A stretch of DNA of 64,000 nt from the NCBI RefSeq assembly GCF_034424175.1, contig NZ_CP139986.1:1116001-1180000 (forward strand), in the 5' to 3' direction. Positions 52,790 to 61,100 of the stretch are shown piece by piece; the first letter of the stretch is position 1; each line of letters opens with the position of its first letter. Under the pieces are notes generated by a model, which saw only the letters and a list, made by a program, of their open reading frames with translations, was not told the DNA's origin and made no database searches. The DNA comes from Kluyvera intermedia. Lineage in GTDB: Bacteria; Pseudomonadota; Gammaproteobacteria; Enterobacterales; Enterobacteriaceae. Both the position numbers and the translations under genes were made by a program.

Positions 52790-53785
52790 TTACTTCTGTG
52801 CAGCCAGCGCTTCTTTAATCCAGCCGTCAAACACCTGCTGGTGAGCCTGAACCCAGCCATCAACCTGACCCTGTACGTCAGCTTCTGACGCTTTACCGTC
52901 ATGCATCATGGCGTTCTGGGCGTTAATGTCGGTCAACGGAAGTTTCATAATGGCAAACAGCTTCGCCGCTGCTGGGTTTTTCTCAGCCCAGGCTTTGTTA
53001 GCCACAATGTGCATGGTGTTCACCGGGAAGCCATAGTTCGCACCGTTAGACAGCTTGGTGTCGATATTTTTCTGCTCGCCTGGCAGGGAAGAGAACGGTA
53101 CCTGCAACCACACCACATCTTTACCCGGCTTCAGCACATCGCTCACCCAGTAAGGCGTCCAGGTGTAGTACAGAACCGGTTTGCCTTCTTTAAAGCGAGT
53201 GATGGTATCGGCCATCATTGCGGCATAGTTACCTTGGTTATGATCGACCGTTTTATTCAGGTCGTAGGCATCCATCTGGTGGTTAATGACCGTTTCACAG
53301 CCCCAGCCTGGCGTGCAACCGGTCAGGTCGGCTTTGCCATTACCGTTGGTATCAAACAGCTTGGCAATTTTAGGATCTTTAAGCTGCTCAATGTTGGTGA
53401 TGTGGTATTGCTCGGCGGTTTTCTTATCAATCAGATAACCCTGTGCTGCGCCGTTAACCAGCGTTCCTTCACGATAGAACTTCTTGTCGCCACCGGCGGC
53501 AGCATACATATCATCATGCAGCGGGATCCAGTTGACGGCGGTGAAGGTGGCATCGCCAGCGGCCAGTGAGGTGTAGGCAACGTTGTAATCTACTTCGTTT
53601 GGTTTATCAACGGTATAGCCAAGTTTTTCCAGCGCGCGGCTGACCAGCAGAGTCTGGAAGGTCTCTTCAGAAAGGGTACTCTGTACCGGCTGAACGGTAA
53701 TGCCTTTCCCCGGCAGGTCGGCGGCAAATGCGCTGGAAGAGACCAGGGTGGCGAAAGCAGTAGCAAAGACAAATGAGTGTCGCAT
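52790..53785 (-). CDS. proX: ProX, glycine betaine-binding periplasmic protein
   Basis: A 331-residue periplasmic binding protein of the ProU osmoprotectant importer. The signal peptide ends SSSAFA before ADLPGKG (cleavage near residue 21). Tryptophans that form the quaternary-amine cage are in AVNWIPLHDD and YYTWTPYWVS. Start ATG 53785 matches E. coli (330 residues). It is last in proVWX. Confidence 0.95.
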   Translation of the reverse strand: MRHSFVFATAFATLVSSSAFAADLPGKGITVQPVQSTLSEETFQTLLVSRALEKLGYTVDKPNEVDYNVAYTSLAAGDATFTAVNWIPLHDDMYAAAGGDKKFYREGTLVNGAAQGYLIDKKTAEQYHITNIEQLKDPKIAKLFDTNGNGKADLTGCTPGWGCETVINHQMDAYDLNKTVDHNQGNYAAMMADTITRFKEGKPVLYYTWTPYWVSDVLKPGKDVVWLQVPFSSLPGEQKNIDTKLSNGANYGFPVNTMHIVANKAWAEKNPAAAKLFAIMKLPLTDINAQNAMMHDGKASEADVQGQVDGWVQAHQQVFDGWIKEALAAQK

Positions 53786-53817
53786 CGTTGTTCCTTTAAT
53801 AGTGATTGTTGCGGAGC

Positions 53818-53843
53818 ATTGGCCCGACGCACGTCGGGCCAAT
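53818..53843. repeat. Hairpin in the proW-proX gap
   Basis: ATTGGCCCGAC-GCAC-GTCGGGCCAAT is a perfect 11-bp stem within the 65-base gap. Having no T run, it may adjust the ratio of ProX to ProVW by mRNA processing. Confidence 0.7.
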
Positions 53844-53850
53844 ACGATGG

Positions 53851-54909
53851 TTACTTAGAGAAGGGGCGCATCAGGAGGCCGACCGGGCCGGTATTGAACC
53901 AGCGACGGTTACCTTTGCTGCGAGAATCGCGGCCCACGGCCTGTGTCAGGCGGTCGAGAATAATCGCGAGGATAACAATCCCCACCCCACCGACGGTGGC
54001 AAGACCCATATCCAGACGACCAATTCCGCGCAGAACCATCTGACCCAGACCGCCAACGGCTATCATCGAGGCGATAACCACCATCGACAGCGCCAGCATC
54101 AGCGTCTGGTTTACGCCCGCCATAATGGTTGGCATCGCCAGCGGTAGCTGGACTTTAAACAGCATCTGACGCGGGCTGGCACCAAACGAGCGTGAAGCCT
54201 CGATAAGGTCTGCAGGTACCTGGTTAATCCCCAGAATGGTCAAGCGTACAATCGGCGGCAGGGCAAAGATAATGGTCACCACGACGCCCGGGACGTTACC
54301 GATACCGAACAGCATAACAATCGGCACCAGATACACGAACGCAGGGGTGGTCTGCATTGCATCGAGCAGTGGACGAATAATTTTCGCCGCCCTCGGGCTA
54401 CGCGCCAGCCAGATCCCTAGCGGTAGGCCAATCACCACGCAGAACAGCAAGGCGGTTAGCACCAATGCAAGGGTGATCATCGCCTGTGACCAGGCGCCAA
54501 TGGCACCAATGGCAATCAGCGAGATTAAGGTCGCAACACCCATACCGACGCTGGAAATCTGCCATGCAATCAGCGCAAACAGGATTATCGCTACCGGTGC
54601 TGGCATGCCGAGCAGCAGTTGCTGGAAAGCGCTGAGGATGTAGTCGATAGGAACGCGGATCCCCTGGAACACCGGGCGGAAGTGAGTGACGACCCAGTCA
54701 ATCCCTTCTGTCACCCAGCTATCAAGCGGGATAAGTGTCTTATGGAACGGGTCCATAATATCGAAATGTTCTACTTTCGGTGTTGGTGCATTGTGCAGCC
54801 AGTCGGTACTGCTACTAGCCGGTGCAGATGAACCGCCCCAGGCATCAGCGGAGTTTGCCGCACTGTCTGCGGCCGGTGTGGTATCCCACGGATTAGATTG
54901 ATCAGCCAT
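53851..54909 (-). CDS. proW: ProW, glycine betaine/proline ABC permease
   Basis: A 352-residue inner-membrane permease with an unusual long hydrophilic N terminus (about 95 residues, rich in Ser/Ala), as in E. coli ProW (354). The binding-protein-dependent transport signature EASRSFGASPRQMLFKVQLPLA (residues about 235-255, shown in part) contacts ProV. It overlaps proV by 8 bases. Confidence 0.95.
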   Translation of the reverse strand: MADQSNPWDTTPAADSAANSADAWGGSSAPASSSTDWLHNAPTPKVEHFDIMDPFHKTLIPLDSWVTEGIDWVVTHFRPVFQGIRVPIDYILSAFQQLLLGMPAPVAIILFALIAWQISSVGMGVATLISLIAIGAIGAWSQAMITLALVLTALLFCVVIGLPLGIWLARSPRAAKIIRPLLDAMQTTPAFVYLVPIVMLFGIGNVPGVVVTIIFALPPIVRLTILGINQVPADLIEASRSFGASPRQMLFKVQLPLAMPTIMAGVNQTLMLALSMVVIASMIAVGGLGQMVLRGIGRLDMGLATVGGVGIVILAIILDRLTQAVGRDSRSKGNRRWFNTGPVGLLMRPFSK

Positions 54910-56104
54910 TGTTTGCCCCCTCGCGATCTAATGCCTGTAACAGCATTCTTTTTGAAATTACGCCGACGTACTGCTGTTCTTCTCCAACAACCGGTACGGC
55001 GCAGGGGGCCAGGCCCACTTGAGAGAGCAATTCGCTAAGCGGTGTTTGCGCATCAACGGCCACTGGCTCGTCAATGAGTGCCGCCTCGATGCCCTGATTC
55101 GCTTTTAACGCTTCTTTCAGGGAATCAATTGACACAGTACCCACAAACTTATTACCGCGTTCGATGACGTAACCATATTCACGGTCATCATCTTGTAATA
55201 ATTTCAATGCCGAACGAGGGCCGAAACCTGGCGTTTTACGGATAAGCGCATCTGGGTTACGACGAGCAATATCTTTCGCGCTAAATACCTGACTAATATC
55301 CACGCCGCGGAAGAAGGTGCGGACATAATCATTTGCCGGATTATTCAGAATTTCGTCGGGGGTGCCAACCTGAACCACTTCACCATTTTGCATAATGGCA
55401 ATACGATCGCCAATTCGCATGGCTTCATCAAGGTCGTGGGAAATAAAGACCACGGTACGTTGATGTTTGGCCTGTAATTTTACCAGTTCATCCTGCATCT
55501 CGGTGCGGATTAATGGGTCAAGTGCCGAGAATGCCTCATCCATTAATAGAATGTCGGGATTAATCGCGAGCGCACGGGCAAGGCCGACGCGCTGGCGCAT
55601 CCCGCCGGAGAGTTCGTCCGGATAGGCATGAGCGTAGTTTTCGAGCCCAACCTGACGCAGGGCATCCAGCGCTTTCTCCTGGCGTTCCTGGGTCGGGATA
55701 CCGGCGAGATCCATACCGAAAGCGGCGTTATCCAACACGCTCATGTGCGGCATCAGCGCGAACGACTGGAAAACCATCGCAATTTTCTTGCGGCGGACAT
55801 CGCGGAGTTCAGCATCGGATATCTTTGCAATATCAATACCGTCAATCAGAACCTGCCCGCGAGTGGGTTCAATCAGACGATTGAGAAGGCGTACCATGGT
55901 GGATTTGCCGGAGCCAGATAACCCCATGATGACAAATATCTCGCCTTCTTCAATGGCCAGACTGGCGTCTTTTACGCCAAGAGATAACCCTGTTTTATCC
56001 AGAATTTGTTCTTTGTTGAAACCTTTCTCGATATATTTAAATGCTCGCTGTGGGTGCTCGCCGAATATTTTATAAAGATTTTTAACTTCTAATTTAACTG
56101 CCAT
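54902..56104 (-). CDS. proV: ProV, glycine betaine/proline ABC ATPase
   Basis: A 400-residue ATPase driving ProU. Walker A GLSGSGKST near residue 60, signature LSGGMRQRVGLARAL near 165, Walker B LLMDEAFSALDP near 186. Two C-terminal CBS domains (from about 275) sense ionic strength in this family. First gene of proVWX; length equals the E. coli protein. Confidence 0.96.
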   Translation of the reverse strand: MAVKLEVKNLYKIFGEHPQRAFKYIEKGFNKEQILDKTGLSLGVKDASLAIEEGEIFVIMGLSGSGKSTMVRLLNRLIEPTRGQVLIDGIDIAKISDAELRDVRRKKIAMVFQSFALMPHMSVLDNAAFGMDLAGIPTQERQEKALDALRQVGLENYAHAYPDELSGGMRQRVGLARALAINPDILLMDEAFSALDPLIRTEMQDELVKLQAKHQRTVVFISHDLDEAMRIGDRIAIMQNGEVVQVGTPDEILNNPANDYVRTFFRGVDISQVFSAKDIARRNPDALIRKTPGFGPRSALKLLQDDDREYGYVIERGNKFVGTVSIDSLKEALKANQGIEAALIDEPVAVDAQTPLSELLSQVGLAPCAVPVVGEEQQYVGVISKRMLLQALDREGANNG

Positions 56105-56171
56105 GCAATATGAAATTTCCTGTTTTTGTTTATGTCGATATGCTACCTGATGAAAATAATGACCTGTTTAT

Positions 56172-56199
56172 ACCCTAGCATACTGAGTCGATGTGACAA
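56172..56199 (-). promoter_or_regulatory. Predicted sigma-70 promoter of proU
   Basis: On the minus strand TTGTCA (56194-56199) and TAGGGT (56172-56177) have 16-base spacing and end about 70 bases before proV. E. coli proU P2 has the same TAGGGT -10. The rest of the 408-base gap 56105-56512 is AT-rich, fitting H-NS control, and holds no gene I can support. Confidence 0.6.
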
Positions 56200-56512
56200 C
56201 CCTCAATCTCTTAGCTATGGAAATATCGTGGTGGATGATTTGTGCTGAATTTCCCATGATATAAGGGCTGAGGGCGAATTGCTGGCTACTGAAATTTTTA
56301 TGAAATTAACTGTCGAATTTGGCTGAAATCTGAAAAGTTTAGTGAATATGGACAGGAAATGAGCCGGTGAATTTTGAAGGTTATTTGTATGATGATGATG
56401 ATTTTTTAGAAATATCCGGATGAAAAACAGGGGCGTATATGGCGGGTAATTAATGGAATAATGAGAACGTCAATATGCCCGTAAATCGTCATTATTTACG
56501 GGCCAGGATAGG

Positions 56513-56944
56513 TTACATACGCATACCGACCGCCAGACGATTAAAGGCATTCATCAAACTGATGGCAAAGGTCATATCACTTATCTGTTCAGCGCTGAAG
56601 TGTGCCAGCAACGGCTGATAAACGTGGTCTTCGGCATGATTCTCAGCAACATGCGTCAGATCTTCAGCCCATGCCAGCGCCGCACGCTCAGCTTCGCTGA
56701 AGTGATTGCTCACTCGCCAGCCTGCCAGCGCATCCAGCTTAATTTGTTCAACGCCAGATTTACGCAGCGCCTGGCTGTGCATCTCAAGGCAAAACGCACA
56801 GCCGTTAATCTGTGAAACCCGTAAATAAAGCAGTTCAAGCAGCGTGCGTTCCAGCGAACTTTTTTCCAGTGCGATACTCGCTTGAACCAGTCCCGCATAC
56901 ACGGCTGGGCTCAGTTCACTATAGGGTTGGCGTAATACAGTCAT
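56513..56944 (-). CDS. AhpD-like carboxymuconolactone decarboxylase-family protein
   Basis: A 143-residue alkylhydroperoxidase-like protein. The redox pair Cys49/Cys52 with His56 is in NGCAFCLEMH, the AhpD active-site pattern, after Glu37. The family acts in peroxide or thiol chemistry, but substrates of stand-alone members are mostly unknown. It is transcribed divergently from the MocR regulator 57031-58380, which probably controls it. E. coli K-12 has nothing like it here. Confidence 0.85.
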   Translation of the reverse strand: MTVLRQPYSELSPAVYAGLVQASIALEKSSLERTLLELLYLRVSQINGCAFCLEMHSQALRKSGVEQIKLDALAGWRVSNHFSEAERAALAWAEDLTHVAENHAEDHVYQPLLAHFSAEQISDMTFAISLMNAFNRLAVGMRM

Positions 56945-56986
56945 GATGTCACTCCTCGTTCAAGATGAAACCAAAATAGCACTATA

Positions 56987-57033
56987 ATGGTCTTAAAAAG
57001 ATAGCCATATTGAGCGTAATAAATAAGACCATG
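56987..57033. promoter_or_regulatory. Inverted repeat between AhpD-like and MocR genes
   Basis: ATGGTCTTA at 56987-56995 and TAAGACCAT at 57025-57033 are perfect complements 29 bases apart; the second overlaps the MocR start codon. A TATAAT at 56983-56988 could be the -10 of the regulator. This is a likely operator for MocR control of both genes. Confidence 0.6.
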
Positions 57034-58380
57034 AAATCAGAAAGCATACCGCGTTATCAGCAGATCGCCCGGCAACTTAAGGCGGCGATTGAGCAAGGTG
57101 AACTGAATTCCGGCAAGCGCTTACCTTCGAGTCGGATGTATGCGCAGGAGCTGGGTGTTTCCCGTGTTACGGTCGAGAATGCTTACGGCGAATTGGTGGC
57201 GCAGGGTTGGCTTGAGCGGCGGGGACAAGCGGGGACGTTTGTAAGCGATCACTTAACGCTACCTTCCGTGGACGCACAGCCGCTTGGCTTTGGGGGAGAG
57301 CAACCCCGGCCGCAACCTTTTCAGTTAGGATTACCCGCACTGGATCTCTTTCCCCGTGGACTGTGGGCGAGAGTGATGGGGCGGCGACTGCGTACACAAA
57401 CCCGATACGATCTTGCCCTTGGCGATGTTTGCGGTGAAATGACCCTGCGCCAGGCGCTGGTCGAATATTTACGCTTGTCGCGCAGTATTGAGTGTCAGGC
57501 TGAACAGGTGTTTATCACTTCTGGTTACGCAGCGTCTATCAGCCTTATCCTTCGGTCACTCGGCGGGCGTGGTGAGTCAATGTGGGTGGAGGACCCGGGT
57601 TTTCCGCTGATCCGCCCGGTGATTGAGCAAGAAGGGGTAACGCTATGCCCGGTGCCGGTTGATGCACAGGGTATGGACGTCGAGTGGGCTATCCAGCAAG
57701 ACAGCGAGGCGCGCTTTGCGTTGCTGACGCCTGCTCACCAAAGCCCTACCGGCGCGGCTCTGTCGCTCCCCAGACGTCGACAGTTGCTTGATTGGGCGGC
57801 CCATCATAAAGCGTGGATTATTGAAGATGACTATGACAGCGAATTCCGCTACCAGGGAAAACCGCTGCCGCCGCTGAAAAGCCTGGATGCACCGCAACGG
57901 GTTCTCTATGCGGGTACGTTCAGTAAATCGCTGTTTCCGGCGCTGCGTACCGCCTGGCTGGTGGTTCCCTTGCCACTCGTGGAGACGTTTCGCCAACAGG
58001 CGCAGCATCTGGCGTGTCCGGTGCCGCTGATTATGCAACAAACGCTGGCAGACTTTATGCGCGAGGGACATTTCTGGCGACACCTGAAGAAAATGCGAGT
58101 CCATTATGCCCAACGTCGTCGCTGGCTTGAAGACGCGTTGGTGGCGCACGGTTTTCAGGTGGTGGAACAATTGGGCGGTATCCAACTGCTGGTGGCGGTA
58201 AACGGTAACGATCGAGCAATGGCACTAAGCGCAAGGCGTGCTGGGTTGGCTGTGCAGGCGGTAAATGACTGGCGTCTGGGCAGCGAAGGTCCGGCTGGGC
58301 TTATTATGAGCTTCACCAATATCATGACTCGAGCTATGGCGGATACGCAGGTTTCAGCACTCAGGGCTGCCATAAAATAA
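57031..58380 (+). CDS. MocR/PdxR-family GntR-aminotransferase regulator
   Basis: A 449-residue fusion of an N-terminal GntR winged helix (IPRYQQIARQLKAAIEQG, LPSSRMYAQELGVSRVTV; residues 5-75) and a C-terminal type I aminotransferase-like domain (from about 95). The PLP lysine is Lys299 in GTFSKSLFPALRTAW. ATG 57031 is chosen over an in-frame TTG at 57010. Such proteins use PLP or its adduct as effector; the target here is probably the divergent AhpD-like gene. Confidence 0.9.
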   Translation: MKSESIPRYQQIARQLKAAIEQGELNSGKRLPSSRMYAQELGVSRVTVENAYGELVAQGWLERRGQAGTFVSDHLTLPSVDAQPLGFGGEQPRPQPFQLGLPALDLFPRGLWARVMGRRLRTQTRYDLALGDVCGEMTLRQALVEYLRLSRSIECQAEQVFITSGYAASISLILRSLGGRGESMWVEDPGFPLIRPVIEQEGVTLCPVPVDAQGMDVEWAIQQDSEARFALLTPAHQSPTGAALSLPRRRQLLDWAAHHKAWIIEDDYDSEFRYQGKPLPPLKSLDAPQRVLYAGTFSKSLFPALRTAWLVVPLPLVETFRQQAQHLACPVPLIMQQTLADFMREGHFWRHLKKMRVHYAQRRRWLEDALVAHGFQVVEQLGGIQLLVAVNGNDRAMALSARRAGLAVQAVNDWRLGSEGPAGLIMSFTNIMTRAMADTQVSALRAAIK

Positions 58381-58381
58381 A

Positions 58382-58409
58382 GCCCCGGATTATTGGCATA
58401 ATCCGGGGC
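58382..58409. terminator. Bidirectional terminator between MocR gene and ygaM
   Basis: GCCCCGGATTA and TAATCCGGGGC form an 11-bp stem with a 6-base loop; a T-rich stretch follows on the plus strand and TTTATTTT on the minus strand. Confidence 0.85.
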
Positions 58410-58445
58410 AGACGCGTTTTTATTATCTACATCATTGTGGTTATA

Positions 58446-58772
58446 TTATCGACGGCATCCTAATAATATGCCAACAAATATCCCCACTGCCGCGGCAGCG
58501 CTCACACTTTGCCACGGTTTATCGTGAATATAGCTGTCTGCCGTGTCGGCGACATCATGCACGCTTTGATGTAGACGGCTGCGGCCGTTTATGCGGGCGC
58601 GCGTTTCACTCAGCAATGTTTTTGCTTTGCGACGTGCGGTCTCTACTTCATCTTTATTATCGCTGGCCCAGCTCTTTAGAACATTCTCAAGGCTGTCGGC
58701 TAATTGACTGACGTCACTCTGAATATCCTGAACTTCGTCATCAGCGTCATTGCGATTTAGTGACTTAAACAT
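58446..58772 (-). CDS. ygaM: YgaM, ElaB/YqjD-family ribosome-associated membrane protein
   Basis: A 108-residue protein, charged and helical up to residue 85 with a C-terminal membrane anchor (SVSAAAAVGIFVGILLG). ElaB and YqjD relatives bind ribosomes at the inner membrane in stationary phase. Start ATG 58772 has GGAGG upstream; four extra residues from an earlier ATG are rejected. Confidence 0.92.
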   Translation of the reverse strand: MFKSLNRNDADDEVQDIQSDVSQLADSLENVLKSWASDNKDEVETARRKAKTLLSETRARINGRSRLHQSVHDVADTADSYIHDKPWQSVSAAAAVGIFVGILLGCRR

Positions 58773-58922
58773 TATAGCCTCCACGAATTTTGATGGAACG
58801 TTAAGTGTAGGACATCCGGGATAATTTGCCGTTAATTTATGTGTTTGTGGAATTATCTGAAAGCGAGGCGAATACTGATTACGGTAAGGTGGCGATGCAG
58901 TAAAAGATGACGAGGATAAAAT

Positions 58923-59267
58923 ATGTATTTACGACCTGACGAGGTGGCGCGCGTTCTTGAAAAGGCGGGCTTTACCATGGATGCGGTAACCGCGAAGGCC
59001 TACGGCTATCGCCGTGGTGAAAACTATGTTTACGTTAACCGCGAAGCAAGAATGGGGCGTACTGCGCTTATCATTCACCCGGCCCTGAAAGAACGCAGCT
59101 TTAAATATGCTGACCCGGCTTCTGACATAAAAGCCTGCGATCACTATGAACAATTCCCACTGTATCTTGGTGGGCCGATTGAGCAGCATTACGGAATTCC
59201 GCACGGCTTCAGTTCAAGGCTGGCGCTGGAGCGTTTTTTAGATGGGCTATTTGGCGAGAACGCATAA
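58923..59267 (+). CDS. ygaC: YgaC, DUF2002 protein
   Basis: A 114-residue soluble protein, equal in length to E. coli YgaC. It has no catalytic motif; conserved blocks are YLRPDEVARVLEKAGF at the start and PLYLGGPIEQHYGIPHGF near 80-97. The function is unknown. It is divergent from ygaM and convergent with alaE. Confidence 0.92.
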   Translation: MYLRPDEVARVLEKAGFTMDAVTAKAYGYRRGENYVYVNREARMGRTALIIHPALKERSFKYADPASDIKACDHYEQFPLYLGGPIEQHYGIPHGFSSRLALERFLDGLFGENA

Positions 59268-59298
59268 ATAAATGACTGGCCTGGCCAGTCATTTATTT
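59264..59298. terminator. Bidirectional terminator between ygaC and alaE
   Basis: AAATAAATGACTGGCC and TGGCCAGTCATTTATTT give a stem of about 16 bp with almost no loop, flanked by A and T runs. It serves both convergent genes. Confidence 0.85.
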
Positions 59299-59306
59299 CA
59301 ATTCGA

Positions 59307-59756
59307 TCAGGCTTTTACCTGCGTGTACTGTGCAACACGGAACAGGCGGCGACAAAAATCGAGGAAGTAGCCGTAAGCGGCCCCCATCACCAGTGAAATC
59401 ACCGCATTAGAACTGACTGCTGCCACAATCTGGTGCCAGTCAGCCCCAACGCTCAGCAGAATCAGCACGTATACCGGAGACTGGAAGGTCACATAGGCTA
59501 CGGGATCGGCTAACCGTTTCATCCAACCTGCAGGGCTAATGCGCCCAGCTTGCCGCATGATGAAGTCACGATAGATACCGTATGGCCAGGCAATAATAAT
59601 GTTGACTGGGATAGCGACCAGACGGGATGAAAGTGACTGTTCAAAGGTCATTCCTGAGAGAAAAATTTCAATCATCATGTTCACGACGGAACAGTAGACC
59701 ACCATGGCGAAAGTGTCTGCTGCCGCATGACGCAGGCGTGACTGCGCAGAGAACAT
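59307..59756 (-). CDS. alaE: AlaE (YgaW), L-alanine exporter
   Basis: A 149-residue inner-membrane protein with four hydrophobic segments that exports L-alanine. The N terminus FSAQSRLRHAAADTFAMVVY matches E. coli AlaE. Start ATG 59756 with GAGGAG upstream is preferred; a 37-residue longer frame is rejected for lack of similarity. Confidence 0.94.
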   Translation of the reverse strand: MFSAQSRLRHAAADTFAMVVYCSVVNMMIEIFLSGMTFEQSLSSRLVAIPVNIIIAWPYGIYRDFIMRQAGRISPAGWMKRLADPVAYVTFQSPVYVLILLSVGADWHQIVAAVSSNAVISLVMGAAYGYFLDFCRRLFRVAQYTQVKA

Positions 59757-60213
59757 CGGTATGCTCCTCGAAAATGAACGGTTAACACAAAGGTAAGTGT
59801 GTTTTCTGGCGTTTTGGGTTGGTTTAATTGACGTGTATAGATTATCCATCTGGATTAAAACAAACAACTAGTGAAAGATTTTTATTTAATGCGTTTTTGT
59901 CAATAAAATACTCTGTTTGTGAATGAATGATGTTCGCCGCGCTATTTTTGTTTTCATGCGTTTATTTTTTTATATAAATCATTGAGTTGGATTTTGGTTC
60001 GGATTGGTGAAAAAAGATGTGTTGTGGTGTTTTTTTCGAGAAAGATTGGCGGGGCGTTTTTTATTGTGATTTTTATCACATTTGGATTTTTTGACCGGGT
60101 TTGTGCGTGATAATTAGAATTAAATTCCAATTAAACGATTTATAAAGTATGCGTTATTTATGGGTATTCATTCACTTTGAGGGGCGGTGAGTCTGGCCCA
60201 CCGCCGGGCGAAA
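59757..60213. other. AT-rich gene-free region upstream of alaE
   Basis: This 457-base stretch holds no gene I can support. In E. coli stpA lies here. It is rich in A and T, carries an orphan CRP site at 60065-60080 and ends with a hairpin GGCGGTG...CCACCGCC (60183-60206) just after the DUF2158-like gene. A TTGACA near 59906 (minus strand) may be an alaE -35. Confidence 0.6.
60065..60080. promoter_or_regulatory. Perfect CRP consensus site without an adjacent gene
   Basis: TGTGATTTTTATCACA is an exact TGTGA-N6-TCACA, flanked by ATT and TTT as in the full consensus. The nearest start is alaE, about 310 bases away on the minus strand; the plus strand holds no gene. Confidence 0.8.
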
Positions 60214-60393
60214 TCAGCAGACGCCAAAATCACCGTCTTCCTGATACGGTGCAACATCCACGTTTTTCAGCGTGTACTGCTTACCGTGTTCATCGCTAGC
60301 CTGCACGGCCACAATGCTATCTTCATGTGCTTCAATGACTTTCAATTTTGGCCCACCCATTTTCGGTTGAACCAGATCGCCAGGTGCAAACAT
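60214..60393 (-). CDS. Small DUF2158-like protein (59 residues)
   Basis: ATG 60393 with AGGAG upstream encodes 59 residues beginning MFAPGDLVQPKMGGPKLKV. The GD-V--K-GGP pattern fits the DUF2158 small-protein family, with a predicted SH3-like beta fold. The C terminus (YQEDGDFGVC) ends in Cys. Function unknown. It lies downstream of ygaP on the same strand, 67 bases after its stop. Confidence 0.82.
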   Translation of the reverse strand: MFAPGDLVQPKMGGPKLKVIEAHEDSIVAVQASDEHGKQYTLKNVDVAPYQEDGDFGVC

Positions 60394-60460
60394 TTACGTG
60401 CTCCTTTGTTATTCAGTGCATTAATACCTTAGCAGGGATGTCGATAAATGGCTGGCAGCA

Positions 60461-60982
60461 TTAGCGTCGATTCCACGGCATGATGGCAAGCAGTCGCGCC
60501 ATACCGCAAAAACCGGTGATGCCCGCAAAGGTCAAACCGGCACCCACGAACCCGCTTAACAGGAAAAACGCGTTAGATACGCTGTAGCCAAGCACGACGC
60601 CCAGTAAAATTAGCACGCCAGCAGCAATCTGTACCTGACGCATAAGGGGTAGAGGTTGTGAGGTATCCTTCACGGTTGTCAGTCCCGCCTGTCGCCAGGC
60701 ATCAATGCCACCGTCGACAATTTTTATCTTCGCTGGCGCGGCGGCCGCAATCAGCCGCGACAGATTGTTGCGGGTGCGGTTTCCCGACTGGCAGTGAAAG
60801 ATGACGACGGAATCGACCGTTGCCTGAAGCGTCGCTCCCTGTTCCATCGCACTTAGCGGAAACAAGCGGGCCGCTGGAATATGCTCGCGAGCGTATTCAT
60901 CGGCATCGCGAATATCAATTAAGGTGGCGCCTTGCTCAACGAGAGCAAGGGCCGCTTTAGGAGAGACGTTTTCGGCGGTCAT
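60461..60982 (-). CDS. ygaP: YgaP, membrane-anchored rhodanese
   Basis: A 173-residue sulfurtransferase. The rhodanese domain fills the first ~105 residues, with active-site Cys64 in IFHCQSGNRT; a C-terminal hairpin of two membrane helices follows (QIAAGVLILLGVVLGY, FFLLSGFVGAGLTFAGI). It moves sulfane sulfur and is the only E. coli membrane-bound rhodanese. The ArsR-type regulator YgaV, next to ygaP in E. coli, is not found here. Confidence 0.94.
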   Translation of the reverse strand: MTAENVSPKAALALVEQGATLIDIRDADEYAREHIPAARLFPLSAMEQGATLQATVDSVVIFHCQSGNRTRNNLSRLIAAAAPAKIKIVDGGIDAWRQAGLTTVKDTSQPLPLMRQVQIAAGVLILLGVVLGYSVSNAFFLLSGFVGAGLTFAGITGFCGMARLLAIMPWNRR

Positions 60983-61100
60983 TTTATCATTCCTTTAGGG
61001 CGAGCCACGCTTTTTAGGGCGTGACACCCGGAGTGTCAGACGAGTTATGCTGCCCGTCAGTCTACTCCATTTTACCCCCCAGGGTTAACGCGTGGCACCA

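Noticed and set aside
59757..59867. N-terminal extension of alaE by 37 residues
   Set aside because: AlaE proteins start at MFS; the extension has no similarity and lacks a ribosome site.
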